Below are positions 9,085-17,873 of a DNA stretch of 64,000 nucleotides, piece by piece. The stretch's first letter is position 1, and every line of letters starts with the position of its first letter. This stretch comes from CAWEBF01 sp963807235 (lineage in GTDB: Bacteria; Acidobacteriota; Vicinamibacteria; Vicinamibacterales; UBA2999): the NCBI GenBank assembly GCA_963807235.1, contig CAWEBF010000009.1:620001-684000 (forward strand), written 5' to 3'. A program made the translations under genes and the position numbers. Under the pieces are notes generated by a model, which saw only the letters and a program-made list of their open reading frames with translations, was not told the DNA's origin and searched no databases.

Positions 9085-10104
9085 ATGCCGCTCGCGGCGC
9101 GCATCGCCGCGTGGGTCGCCATCCTGATTGGCGTCGCCCTCTTCGCGGTGACGCTGTGGAGGCTCGACCTCCGAGAAACCCTGGAGCACGCCCGGCGACT
9201 GGGATTGGCGCTCCCGGTGCTGCTCCTCCCCAGTGTGGCGTGGCACCTGCTGCGTACTTGGGGATGGGCGATCGCGTTTCCCGCGCGCTCGCTGCCAGTC
9301 GTACCCGGAAGGATTCCCAGCTTCTCGCGCCTCTTTCGCGTCCGGCTGGCCGCCGACGCGATCAGCTTCTTCACCGTTCGCGGTCCCACGGGCGAGCCGC
9401 TGAAGGTCCTGCTGCTCTCCGACCACGTCCCGCCGGCCATCTCCGCCGCGTCGATCGCCGCGGAACGACTGGCCTTCGCGGTGGTGTCGGTGGCGGTGGC
9501 CGGGACGATCTCGCAGCTGGCGGTGCCGCAAATGTCGCTGGCGCCGGCCTGGGACGCCACGTTCACGCTGCTGTCGATTGGCGCCGTGCTGCTGGTGGGC
9601 ATCTTCGCGCTGGTGGCGCGCCGCGGCAGCGGCAACTACCTGGGGCGACTGGTGGCGCGCTCGCGCCAGCGCCGGGACGACGACGTGTCGCGCAGTTCGA
9701 TGGTGGTGCGATTCATCCTGGAGGTGGAGCGAAATCTGCTGGCGCTGCTGCGGGGCAACCGGCGGCGTCTGGCCACACTGACGGTGCTGCCGATCGTCTG
9801 CTACGCCATCAACGCTTTCGAGGTGTGGGCCATCTTTAAGGCGATTGGCGAGCCCATCGGGATCGCCGAGGCGCTCGTCATCGAGACCTTCGTACGCCTG
9901 GCCAGCGTGGCCGGCGCGACCGTACCTGGCAGCCTCGGAACGCTGGAAGCATCCCACATCGGGATCGCGACGGCGCTGGGGCTCTCGGGTGGTGGAGCGC
10001 TGGCGCTGGCCCGGCGGCTGCGCGCGCTGATATGGGCGGCGCTCGGGCTGGCGCTCTACCCGCGCCTTGGCACGACGAGGGCTAGCGAGGCTACGCCTCG
10101 CTAG
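9085..10104 (+). CDS. Flippase-like integral membrane protein (lysylphosphatidylglycerol synthase TM family)
   Basis: 339-residue polytopic inner-membrane protein of the UPF0104/LPG-synthase transmembrane family (PF03706-like), the group that includes HpnL and flippase-like proteins. Hydrophobic segments start at IAAWVAILIGVALFAVTLW and recur through the protein. The conserved middle region RLAADAISFFTVRGPTGEPLKVLLL and the late VETFVRLASV/GSLGTLEASHIG-like segments match the family. The catalytic synthase domain of MprF is absent, so a lipid transport or flip role is more likely than aminoacylation; the substrate is unknown. The last codons (ASEATPR, TAG) are encoded by the 23-bp palindrome, which implies the palindrome inserted at or replaced the native 3' end. 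Confidence 0.8.
   Translation: MPLAARIAAWVAILIGVALFAVTLWRLDLRETLEHARRLGLALPVLLLPSVAWHLLRTWGWAIAFPARSLPVVPGRIPSFSRLFRVRLAADAISFFTVRGPTGEPLKVLLLSDHVPPAISAASIAAERLAFAVVSVAVAGTISQLAVPQMSLAPAWDATFTLLSIGAVLLVGIFALVARRGSGNYLGRLVARSRQRRDDDVSRSSMVVRFILEVERNLLALLRGNRRRLATLTVLPIVCYAINAFEVWAIFKAIGEPIGIAEALVIETFVRLASVAGATVPGSLGTLEASHIGIATALGLSGGGALALARRLRALIWAALGLALYPRLGTTRASEATPR
10082..10104. repeat. 23-bp dispersed palindrome, copy 3
   Basis: CTAGCGAGGC, loop TAC, GCCTCGCTAG. The final TAG is the stop codon of the flippase-like gene, so the element is translated as its last residues. Confidence 0.9.
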
Positions 10105-10124
10105 CCGACGCGCAGTATCTTCTT

Positions 10125-10141
10125 GCCCCGCTTCGCGGGGC
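10125..10141. terminator. Hairpin between convergent genes
   Basis: GCCCCGC, loop TTC, GCGGGGC, followed by GGTTTCT on the plus strand. It lies between two convergent stop codons (10104 and 10151) and could terminate the flippase-like transcript. The T-run is weak. Confidence 0.5.
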
Positions 10142-10150
10142 GGTTTCTCG

Positions 10151-10903
10151 CTACCGCAGGCGCCGGTAATTAGTCCATTCGATCACCTGGTCGATGGCCA
10201 GGCGCCGGAACAGCAGCGCGCGCCCCGTGCCGGTGAACCGAACCGACGTCGGCAGCCACAAGTCCGGCTCCACGCGCTCGCGCGTCAACGTCACCGACGT
10301 CCCCTTTCCGAGCCGCGCGACCATGCCGAACCCGTAGGTCAGATCGTCTACCGCGGTGGCTTGCGCGCGCACGACTTCTTTCGAGGCCTCGTGCACGTAG
10401 ATCGTGCCCGCAAAGCGGCGGGCCAGATTGCCCTCGCGCGTCTCGGCCGAGACACCCGGTTTGGGCTCGAAGCGCACGGCAATCACGGGCTGGCCGGCGA
10501 TGGTCTCCCGGCCCTGGATGGTGAACCGCAGCACACCGACCGCGTCCTCGACGGCCGTTCGCCGCGACTCGCGCCCCCTTCGCGGCGGGCGCCGCTCGAC
10601 GGGACCATCCGGCACCGGGTTGCCGTCCCGTTCGAGCAGCCGGCGTTCGGCACCGCCGTCGGGAAGCGGCGTGTACTCGTAAACCACCGTGCCGCCCGTG
10701 CCCAAGCGCCCGAAGGGATTGAGGTGCAGCTCGGTGCGCCGCTCCCTGTAGGCGAACTCGCGCTGCTCGATCTGGGCACGTTCCAGGTTGGCACGGGCCG
10801 CCGCGTAAAACGGCTCGGGGTCGGGCAGTGGCGCGGCCTGCCTGGAGGCATCGGGCGTTGCGGCGACCAGAATCACGCCGACGAGTGCCGCCCACTTGCC
10901 CAC
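10151..10903 (-). CDS. Secreted protein of unknown function
   Basis: About 250 residues. The preferred start is GTG 10903, giving a signal-peptide-like N-terminus (KWAALVGVILVAATPDAS) and a mature chain beginning near QAAPLPDPEPFY. The body is a beta-rich repeated pattern with matched polar/hydrophobic strands (GTGGTVVYEYTPLPDGG, VGVLRFTIQGRETIAGQPV, RRFAGTIYVHEASKEVVRAQ), reminiscent of LolA/outer-membrane-lipoprotein-sorting-like folds. No lipobox cysteine is seen. Its start abuts the stop of the upstream aminotransferase (10905), so the two are probably co-transcribed. Function is not recognisable. Confidence 0.65.
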   Translation of the reverse strand: MGKWAALVGVILVAATPDASRQAAPLPDPEPFYAAARANLERAQIEQREFAYRERRTELHLNPFGRLGTGGTVVYEYTPLPDGGAERRLLERDGNPVPDGPVERRPPRRGRESRRTAVEDAVGVLRFTIQGRETIAGQPVIAVRFEPKPGVSAETREGNLARRFAGTIYVHEASKEVVRAQATAVDDLTYGFGMVARLGKGTSVTLTRERVEPDLWLPTSVRFTGTGRALLFRRLAIDQVIEWTNYRRLR

Positions 10904-10904
10904 G

Positions 10905-12065
10905 CTAGACCCGATGCAAGCGCTCTGCCGCTCGTTCGAGCGTCTCGTCTCGCTTGGCGAAGCAAAACCTGAGCACGGGGCCCGCGGGCTCGCCGGGCTG
11001 GAGGAACGGCGAAATCGGAATCGCGGCCACGCCGTGTTCCTTGATGAGCCGCAGGGCGAAGTCCGCGTCACCTTCGGTGGTGATCGCCGAATAGTCCATC
11101 ACCTGGAAATATGTGCCGCGGCAGGCCAGCGGCTTGAAGCGGGAGCCGGCGACCAGCTTCAGGAACTTGGCCTTGCGACCCTCGTAGAAGGCCGTCACGT
11201 CGTCGCAGCCGGGATTGCGGTGCACGGCGTCGGCATAGGCCATCTGCACGGCGCCATTCACCGAAAAGGTCATCCATTGGCGCACGCGCAGCACTTCGGT
11301 GACGAGCGCGGACGGGCCCGAGCAGTAGCCCACCTTCCAGCCCGTCGTGTGGTACGTCTTGCCGAAGGAGCTGATGACCAGCGCGCGGTCCGCGATGTCG
11401 GGATACCGCGCGAGGCTCTCGTGCCTCGCCCCGTCGAACCGCACGTGCTCGTAGACCTCGTCGGAGATCACGACGGCGTCGGTCCGGGCGAGTACGCCGC
11501 GCAGTTCGCGCATGTCGTCCTGACTCCACATCATGCCCGTGGGGTTGTGGGGCGTATTGAGCAGGATGACGCGTGTCTTCGGCGTCACCACGCGCCGCAC
11601 GTCGTCCCAGTCGATGCGGTAGTCGGGGTATCGCAGCGTCACGAAGCGCGGCAGGCCGCCGCTCAGTTGCACTGCGGGCAGATACGAGTCGTACGCGGGC
11701 TGAAACAGCACCACTTCGTCGCCGGGCCGGACCAGTGCGGTCAGCGCCGCAAACAGGCCCTCCGTGGCGCCCGTCGTAATCGCGATCTCGGTGACGGGGT
11801 CGTAGCGGCGTCCGTAGAGACGCTCGATCTTCATCGACAGGGCTTCCCGCAGCGCGGGAACGCCCGGCATCTGCGCGTACTGGTTGTGGCCCTCGCGCAT
11901 GTAGTGCGCCACGGCCTCGATGAGCTCGGGCGCGCAGCCGAAGTCGGGGAATCCCTGGGAGAGGTTCACTGCCTGGTGCTGGCGCGCCAGCCCCGACATC
12001 ACCTCGAAAATGCTGACGCCGCTCGATGGCAGCTTCGACAGGACGGTCTGCACGCGTTCGATCAT
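10905..12065 (-). CDS. Methionine-type aminotransferase (PLP, fold type I)
   Basis: Class I/II aminotransferase closest to YbdL-like methionine aminotransferases, which transaminate 2-oxo-4-methylthiobutanoate in methionine salvage. Motifs in order: NLSQGFPDFGCAP, HNQYAQMPGVPALREAL, TTGATEGLFAAL, FQPAYDSYLP, LLNTPHNPTG, VISDEVYEHVRFDG, and SSFGKTYHTTGWKVGY, whose Lys is the Schiff-base residue; FLQPGEPAGPVLRFCFAK carries the carboxylate-binding Arg. ATG 12065 (MIERVQTVLSKLP) is chosen, because in-frame codons further upstream are inside a REP-like inverted repeat. The frame is intact. Kynurenine aminotransferase activity is an alternative within this subfamily. Confidence 0.85.
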   Translation of the reverse strand: MIERVQTVLSKLPSSGVSIFEVMSGLARQHQAVNLSQGFPDFGCAPELIEAVAHYMREGHNQYAQMPGVPALREALSMKIERLYGRRYDPVTEIAITTGATEGLFAALTALVRPGDEVVLFQPAYDSYLPAVQLSGGLPRFVTLRYPDYRIDWDDVRRVVTPKTRVILLNTPHNPTGMMWSQDDMRELRGVLARTDAVVISDEVYEHVRFDGARHESLARYPDIADRALVISSFGKTYHTTGWKVGYCSGPSALVTEVLRVRQWMTFSVNGAVQMAYADAVHRNPGCDDVTAFYEGRKAKFLKLVAGSRFKPLACRGTYFQVMDYSAITTEGDADFALRLIKEHGVAAIPISPFLQPGEPAGPVLRFCFAKRDETLERAAERLHRV

Positions 12066-12079
12066 ACGAAAACCGTCCT

Positions 12080-12182
12080 GGGGTCGGGCGTCCAGAATTG
12101 TGGAATTGGGGTCGGGCCTAATTGCCGGCGATGGTTCCAATTAGGCCCGACCCCAATTCCACAATTCTGGACACCCGACCCC
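12080..12182. repeat. 44-bp near-perfect inverted repeat, REP-like
   Basis: The arms span 12080-12123 and 12139-12182 with a 15-nt loop and one mismatch (G at 12089 against A in the right arm). Each arm contains two GGGGTCGGGC cores (or the complement) around AATTCCACAATTCTGGAC-like sequence, so the element has internal repetition. It fills the gap between the small gene ending at 12188 and the aminotransferase start. The architecture is that of REP/REPIN sequences mobilised by TnpA-REP (RAYT) transposases; no such gene is in the window. Confidence 0.9.
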
Positions 12183-12187
12183 ACCTC

Positions 12188-12433
12188 TCATTTCACCCAG
12201 AGCGACGCGCGGATGGACACCAGCGGGTACCGGCGCCGCAGTTCGATCACGTGGCTGGAATACTCGGCCTTCTCGATCTCGCCCCTCACCAGCCGCTGGC
12301 GCAGCCGGCGCAACTCGAACCGGTAGAGGTCGTTGATGAACTCGTGGACGAGCGAGGGCGGCGTGTCCTCGGTGGGGAACACACCGAATCGAGCCAGCTC
12401 CTCCAGAATGACTGGCTGGTAGCGGTACGCCAT
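12188..12433 (-). CDS. Small conserved-looking soluble protein, unknown
   Basis: 81 residues starting MAYRYQPVILEELARFGVFP and containing VHEFINDLYRFELRRLRQRL, a predicted amphipathic helical stretch, then YPLVSIRASLWVK at the end. The ATG at 12433 overlaps the upstream stop codon by one base (TGATG), so translation is coupled to the preceding gene. Base composition is like the neighbours. The family is not recognised; a helical partner or regulatory role for the upstream product is possible but unsupported. Confidence 0.65.
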   Translation of the reverse strand: MAYRYQPVILEELARFGVFPTEDTPPSLVHEFINDLYRFELRRLRQRLVRGEIEKAEYSSHVIELRRRYPLVSIRASLWVK

Positions 12434-13134
12434 CAGCGGCGCCCGGAGGGCCGGCACGCGGGCTGGCGCAAATATCCTTCGGCTTCGGTCAGCTCCTCCT
12501 GCATCGTCGCGCGCAGCGCACCGGCCTGATTCGCCAGCCGGCGATACTCCTCGCACGCCGGGGCAACCTGATTGAGGCGTGCCAGTGCGCGCGCCAGACC
12601 CATGGTGACTCGCGGCGAGTCTCCGGCGTAGCCGCGGGCCACGCGATACGCCGCCGCGGCTTCGTCGAAGCGGTGCACCTGCAGCCACAGATCTCCGGCC
12701 ATCTCGTGCGCCGTGAGGAGCGGCGCCCCGCTGAGGCCGCGTGCGCCGCGGACGCGCTCGACCTGCAGCGCCTGCGCCAGCAGCACCGACATCTCGTCGC
12801 GTTCGCTTTGGGCGGCGGCCACGGACGCGCGCAGCACGAAACCGACGATCTCGGCCACCTCGCCCAATGCTGCACGCTCCCCCACTGCTGCGATCGCCGT
12901 ACGCACCGGCGCCAGGGACGCCTCGTCGCCCCCCTTCGCGTAGGCGGCTCTGGACGCGACCAGCCCGCGAAGGTAGATGAGCGGCAGCTCCAGCCTGCAG
13001 TCCTGGAGCCCACGCGCCGTCAGCGCGACCTCGGCGCGGGCCGGGTCCATGCGCAGCAGGCTGGTCCGAGCCGCGAGCAGCGCCGCGTCGCATCGGGCAG
13101 TCTGTGCCAGCAGGAGCAGGGCAACGGCTACCAC
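12433..13134 (-). CDS. Exported helical-repeat (TPR-like) protein
   Basis: 233 residues. The N-terminus MVAVALLLLAQTARCDAA is a short signal-like hydrophobic segment with a Cys that could be a lipobox variant. The rest is alanine-rich helices with TPR-like spacing (MAGDLWLQVHRFDEAAAAYRVA, RVTMGLARALARLNQVAPAC). It is the first gene of a two-gene unit with the 81-residue protein, diverging from asd with 62 nt between starts. No enzymatic motif is seen. Confidence 0.6.
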   Translation of the reverse strand: MVAVALLLLAQTARCDAALLAARTSLLRMDPARAEVALTARGLQDCRLELPLIYLRGLVASRAAYAKGGDEASLAPVRTAIAAVGERAALGEVAEIVGFVLRASVAAAQSERDEMSVLLAQALQVERVRGARGLSGAPLLTAHEMAGDLWLQVHRFDEAAAAYRVARGYAGDSPRVTMGLARALARLNQVAPACEEYRRLANQAGALRATMQEELTEAEGYLRQPACRPSGRR

Positions 13135-13182
13135 TACCCGCCCAGCCTACACGCCGCCGGGCGACGGGCTCAAGCTCTCGGT

Positions 13183-13188
13183 TAGACT
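13183..13188 (+). promoter_or_regulatory. Candidate -10 box of asd
   Basis: TAGACT 9 nt upstream of the asd ATG. No Shine-Dalgarno sequence fits between them, so a leaderless mRNA is possible. The -35 region is not convincing. Confidence 0.35.
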
Positions 13189-13196
13189 AGATCGCT

Positions 13197-14348
13197 ATGA
13201 ACGTCGGACTCATCGGATGGCGCGGCATGGTGGGGTCCGTGCTCGTCGAACGCATGCTCGCCGAGCGCGACTTCGACCTGATCGACCCCGTGTTCTTTTC
13301 CACTTCGCAGACGGGCACCGAAGGCCCGTCCGTGGGCAAGCGCACGCCCGCCGTCAAGAACGCCAAAGACCTCGCCGAGTTGAAGGCGTGCGACGTCCTC
13401 ATCTCCTGCCAGGGGGGCGACTACACCAAGGAAATCTACCCGAAGCTGCGTGAAGCGGGCTGGAATGGCTACTGGATCGACGCCGCGTCGTCGCTCCGGA
13501 TGAAGGACCACGCGGTCCTCATCCTCGATCCGGTCAACCGCGACGTCATCGATCGCGCCCTTGCGGCGGGCCTCAAGGACTACATCGGCCCCAACTGCAC
13601 GGTGAGCCTGATGCTCATGGCGATGAACGGGCTGTTCCGCGCCGGCCTCGTCGAGTGGGTCACGTCGATGACCTACCAGGCCGCCTCGGGCGCCGGCGCC
13701 AAGAACATGCGCGAGATGATCGCCCAGATGGGCCATCTGCACCGCGCCGTCGCGGCGCCGCTGGCCGACCCCGCATCGACGATCCTCGAGATCGACCGCG
13801 GCGTCACCGCCGCGCTGCGCTCGCCCGATCTGCCGACCAGCGCATTCAGCGGGCACGCGCTCGCCGGGAGCCTCCTGCCGTGGATCGCCGATGACCTCGG
13901 CAACGGCCAGAGCAAGGAGGAATGGAAGGCCATGGCCGAGGGGAACAAGATTCTCGGCACCTCGAACATTCCCATGGACGGCCTCTGCATCCGCATCAGC
14001 TCGATGCGGTGCCACAGCCAGGCGCTCACCATCAAGCTCACCAACGACGTGCCGCTCGCGGAGATCGAGTCGATGCTCGCTTCGGCCCACGAGTGGGTGA
14101 CGGTCGTCCCGAACGTCAAGGAGTCGTCGCTGCGCGAGCTCACGCCCGCTGCGGTGACCGGCACGCTGCGGGTGCCGATCGGCCGGCTGCGCAAGCTGCC
14201 GATGGGCGGCGAGTACCTCACGGCCTTCACGGTCGGTGACCAGTTGCTCTGGGGTGCCGCCGAGCCGTTGCGCCGTATGTTGCGCATCATCCTCGGCGCA
14301 CACACCGGCGCGACGCGCGAGACCACGGCCGCAGCCGCGGCACGATAG
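13197..14348 (+). CDS. asd: Aspartate-semialdehyde dehydrogenase
   Basis: NADPH-dependent reduction of aspartyl phosphate to aspartate semialdehyde, the branch point to Lys/diaminopimelate, Thr and Met. The 383-residue intact protein belongs to the Gram-negative-type branch: MNVGLIGWRGMVGSVLVERM (NADP-binding loop), STSQTGTEGP, DAASSLRMK, and catalytic Cys in GPNCTVSLM, followed by TYQAASGAGAKNMREM and the substrate-binding RISSMRCHSQALTI. ATG 13197 is the natural start. It converges on the PD40 kinase gene, stop codons 5 nt apart. thrC is also in the window at 23.4 kb. Confidence 0.96.
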   Translation: MNVGLIGWRGMVGSVLVERMLAERDFDLIDPVFFSTSQTGTEGPSVGKRTPAVKNAKDLAELKACDVLISCQGGDYTKEIYPKLREAGWNGYWIDAASSLRMKDHAVLILDPVNRDVIDRALAAGLKDYIGPNCTVSLMLMAMNGLFRAGLVEWVTSMTYQAASGAGAKNMREMIAQMGHLHRAVAAPLADPASTILEIDRGVTAALRSPDLPTSAFSGHALAGSLLPWIADDLGNGQSKEEWKAMAEGNKILGTSNIPMDGLCIRISSMRCHSQALTIKLTNDVPLAEIESMLASAHEWVTVVPNVKESSLRELTPAAVTGTLRVPIGRLRKLPMGGEYLTAFTVGDQLLWGAAEPLRRMLRIILGAHTGATRETTAAAAAR

Positions 14349-14353
14349 GGCCG

Positions 14354-17150
14354 CTAGGAGAGCGGGACGCGGTAGAGGTTGCGCAGCGTCGGTACTGCGA
14401 TAGAACGCATACACGCCGATCGACGGACCCGGCACCGTCATCGCATCGACTCGACGGGCCCCCTGAAGCTGCGCGACTTGTCCATCGGACTGAAGGCCGG
14501 CCGCCGGCATTGGTGGAAGGACGTCACTTGGCTGGAGCGGAATGAGGTAACTGTGCCCCTCGTCCACCGGTCTGCCCGAAACGGAGACCGAATCGCCGCT
14601 TGACGACCAGTTCACGAAGATACCCGCACCAATCGTCACGGGAGGAAGGCTTCCGGCGAGTGAGAACAGCTGGACGGCCGAGACGTCCGTGTCGGGAATC
14701 GCGCTCCATCCAGCGATCCAGCGGCCGTCGGGCGAGATCTCGCCCAGTTGCGGTACCGGCTGTTCCACCACGCGCCGCAGTTCCGTCCCGTCGGGGCGGA
14801 CACGGGAGACGAACGTTGCCGCTCCTTCCTGGCGCCGAAACACGATGTCGCCATCGACCCCGAATCGGGGCTGCTTGCCTTCCAGGTTCGGAATCTGCCG
14901 GGGCGTCGTCTGACCATCGAGCCCCGCCAGCCATAATCGTGAGACCCCTGCGGGATCGGCCACTTCCATCACGACCTGCCGGCCGTCACGGGAGACGCTG
15001 TAGTCGATTGTCTGAAGGCCGGGCGCGAGTACCTCGGACCGGCCGCTTGCCAGGTCCGCGACGCGCAGAACCCCGGGCGAGGGATAGGCGCCCAGCGAGC
15101 TGACAATCTTGTACAGGAGCTTCTTCCCGTCGGGTGTGAACTTCGCGTCGACGGCGTTGCCTTCGACAGAGATCTGCCGCTCTCCCTGTTGGTCGTGCAG
15201 CCACACCGACGTGTTCCTCAACGCCACCGCGGTGACCAGGGAGCGACCGTCTGGCGCGACCGCAATGCCTTCCTCTTCGGTCGGACCAGACGTGATCTGC
15301 TCGGGCTCGCCGTCGGGGAAACGCTGCCGCCAGATGTGATTCGAGCCCCCCGCATTCGAGGTGAGATACATCCACCTGCCGTCCGGCGACCATGCCCCAA
15401 ACGTGCAGGCCCCCGGAGGGCCTACCAAACGTCCCTGAGACGTACCGTCCACCGGGACAAGACGGCACGGTGTCCATGCGTGATTGCGATCCATCTCGGT
15501 CAGCAGCACCCACCGCCCGTCGGGTGAAGCGTAGGAGAGGTGCGCCATGCCTTGCGCGTGGGCCGGCACGTAGACGTCATGCCGCCGGCGCCTGCTCTCG
15601 TCGGCCGCCACGATTCCCATGTGCGGAGTCTTCCGCATCTCGGCGAACAACACCTGGCCCAGGCCGGTCCAGCTGAGCCCGGACGCATTGTCCAGCCATC
15701 GCTCCGGCTTGCCCCCCGACGCCGCAACAGTCCAGGTGTCCCAGGCGAACTGCCCATCGACGGTTGCATACGCAATTCGCTTCCCGTCCGGCGAGAAGAC
15801 GGGGCTCATCTTTTGGAGGCCGTCGTTCGTCAGCTGAACCGGTTCGCCGTCTGGGAGCGTCTTGACGTACACCTGGCCGGGTGAGAACGGCACCACCGCG
15901 CTAGATTGAGCGCGAACGAACGCGAGCATCCGGCCATCCGGCGACAGGGCTGGATGGATCACCGAGTCGGGCAGCATCGTCAGCTGAATCCACTGAGAGT
16001 GATCGGCCGGTCGAGCGGGCGCCAGCCAGTAGGCGCCAGCGATCGTCAGTGCGGCGACCGCCGCTGCCGCGACCGACGCGACCCGCCACCAGTTCCATCC
16101 GCGCTGCGACTGATCGATCGTGGTCCTGGCGTCCTCGATGTTCTGCAGACGGCGAGCCCGGTCCTTGTGGAGACAGCGTCGCAGCAGCGCGCGGATGATC
16201 GAGGGAGTGGCGGCCGGCAACGCCTTCCAATCCGGCTCGCCTTCGAGCACACCAGCGCGCGTGTCCGTGGCCGTCTGGCCGGTAAACGGCGGCCGCCCTG
16301 TCAATGTCTCGTACAGCACGCAGCCGAAAGCCCAGATGTCCGCGCGCGTGTCCACCTCCAGACCCCGGGCCTGCTCAGGACTCATATACGCCGCCGTCCC
16401 GAGGATGGCGCCCACGCGTGTGTCGCTGGTCGCCTTCCCGGAGGCGCGCCAGGAGTCGTGAGCCGGTGCCGCATCGGCAACGGCCGCCTTGGCCAGACCG
16501 AAGTCCAACACCTTCACGACGCCGGCGGGCGTGATCTTGATGTTGGCCGGCTTCAAATCCCGGTGGACGATGCCCTTCTCGTGGGCAGAGTCCAGCGCGT
16601 CGGCAATCTGGCGCGTGACCGCCAGCGCGTCTCGCAGGGGGAGCGGCCCGCGCGCCAGTCGATCGGCCAGCGTCTCACCCTCGACGAGCTCGAGCACCAG
16701 AGCAGGACTGCCATCGACGTTCTCGAGCCCGTAAATCGCGCCGATGTGCGGGTGATTCAACGCCGCCAGCATGCGAGCCTCGTGCTCGAACCGCGCGAGC
16801 CGTCCAGGATCGTGCGCGAAGAGAGGAGGCAGGATCTTGATGGCGACGTCGCGATGGAGCTGCTCGTCGTGAGCGCGATAGACCTCGCCCATCCCGCCAA
16901 CGCCCAGAAGCGCGCCGACGGAATAGCCTCCGAGCCGCCGGCCCACAAGTGAGACCGGCGTCCCCGCCGGCGCCTCCAGAAAGTCGTGAGCGAGCGAGTG
17001 CGACGCCAGCAACGACTCCACTTCCAGGCGCAGCGCACGGTCGGTGCCGCACGCGTCGGCGAGGTAGGCCGGCCGCTCGTCGGCCGCCAGCGCCAGCGCA
17101 CCTGCGAACACCTCCCTCAGGCGCGGCCAGTTTTCGGGAGACAGGGTCAT
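14354..17150 (-). CDS. Transmembrane Ser/Thr kinase with extracytoplasmic PD40/WD40-like sensor (frameshift at 3' end)
   Basis: Receptor-like Hanks kinase. A helical N-terminus (~70 residues) is followed by the kinase domain, with glycine loop LGVGGMGEVYRA, IVHRDLKPANI (catalytic loop) and VLDFGLAK (metal site). One membrane helix follows near residue 385 (VASVAAAAVAALTIAGAYWL), then an extracytoplasmic propeller of repeated SPDGR/DGK motifs (HPALSPDGRMLAFV, SPVFSPDGKRIAYA and more), as in TolB-like PD40 repeats. GG at 14391-14392 adds one base; correcting it gives an end RNLYRVPLS and TAG, 931 residues in all. ATG 17150 overlaps the stop of the sigma-factor gene (ATGA), so kinase and sigma factor are translated together. 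Confidence 0.9.
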
Positions 17151-17734
17151 GTGTCCAGGACGGCCTCTCTCGACGCTGGTGCCAGCGGGACCAAGCGCCG
17201 ATAGAGCCACGCTTTCGCCAGCGCCCAGTCGCGTTCGACCGTTGCCCTCGACACGTCGAGCGCTTCGGCCGTCTCGTCGGCGTTGAGACCGGCAAAGAAG
17301 CGCAGCTCCACCACCCGGGCCTGGCGGACGTCGAGCACGGACAGGGCATCGAGCGCCTGGTCGAGCGCGATCACGTCCACGTTGGACGGCTGGGTGACGG
17401 CCGACACGTCGTCGACGCTGACCATCGTATTGCCGCCGCCGCGCTTGCGGGCCCGTGTCCGGCGTGCGTGATCGACAAGGATCTGGCGCATCAGCGTGGC
17501 GGCCACGGCCAGGAAATGCGCCCGGTTGTTGAGCGTCAGGCGGTCCACGTTCACCAGCCGCAGGTAAACCTCATGGACGAGGGCCGTCGCCTGGAGAGCG
17601 TGGCCTGGAGAATCGCGCCGCAGATGCCGGCGCGCCACGCGGCGCAACTCGTCATAGACCAGCGGAAGCAGGCGGCCGAGTGCGGCCGGGTCGCCCTGAC
17701 GCCACGACAGCAGCAGTTCGGTGACGTCTGGCAC
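17147..17734 (-). CDS. ECF-type sigma factor coupled to kinase gene
   Basis: RNA polymerase sigma factor of the subgroup common in Acidobacteria and Planctomycetes. Region 2 is visible as LLPLVYDELRRVARRHLRR, ALQATALVHEVYLRLV and NRAHFLAVAATLMRQILVDH; region 4 as VVELRFFAGLNADETAEAL and VSRATVERDWALAKAWLYRRL. GTG 17734, preceded by AAAGGA, is preferred over ATG 17788 because homologues begin near this VPDVTELLLSW. The stop overlaps the kinase start by 4 nt. No anti-sigma factor is next to it, so activity may be controlled by the kinase, as in kinase-linked ECF groups; this is inference. Confidence 0.9.
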   Translation of the reverse strand: MPDVTELLLSWRQGDPAALGRLLPLVYDELRRVARRHLRRDSPGHALQATALVHEVYLRLVNVDRLTLNNRAHFLAVAATLMRQILVDHARRTRARKRGGGNTMVSVDDVSAVTQPSNVDVIALDQALDALSVLDVRQARVVELRFFAGLNADETAEALDVSRATVERDWALAKAWLYRRLVPLAPASREAVLDT

Positions 17735-17873
17735 GCCGCATCGTCCTTTGACAGCTGTGAGGGGAAACGCGCCCGTCTTGCGCTTCACATCTTATAGGAC
17801 GCTAGAACGAATCAACGCCTGATTCGGCGGTCCGTTACAGCACGGCGTCGTGCCGTCCAACTCGAGGTGCCGT

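Noticed and set aside
16545..16600. tRNA-like TTCAAATCC string
   Set aside because: It is within the HRD/PAN region of the kinase gene and cannot fold into a cloverleaf. No tRNA was found elsewhere on either strand.
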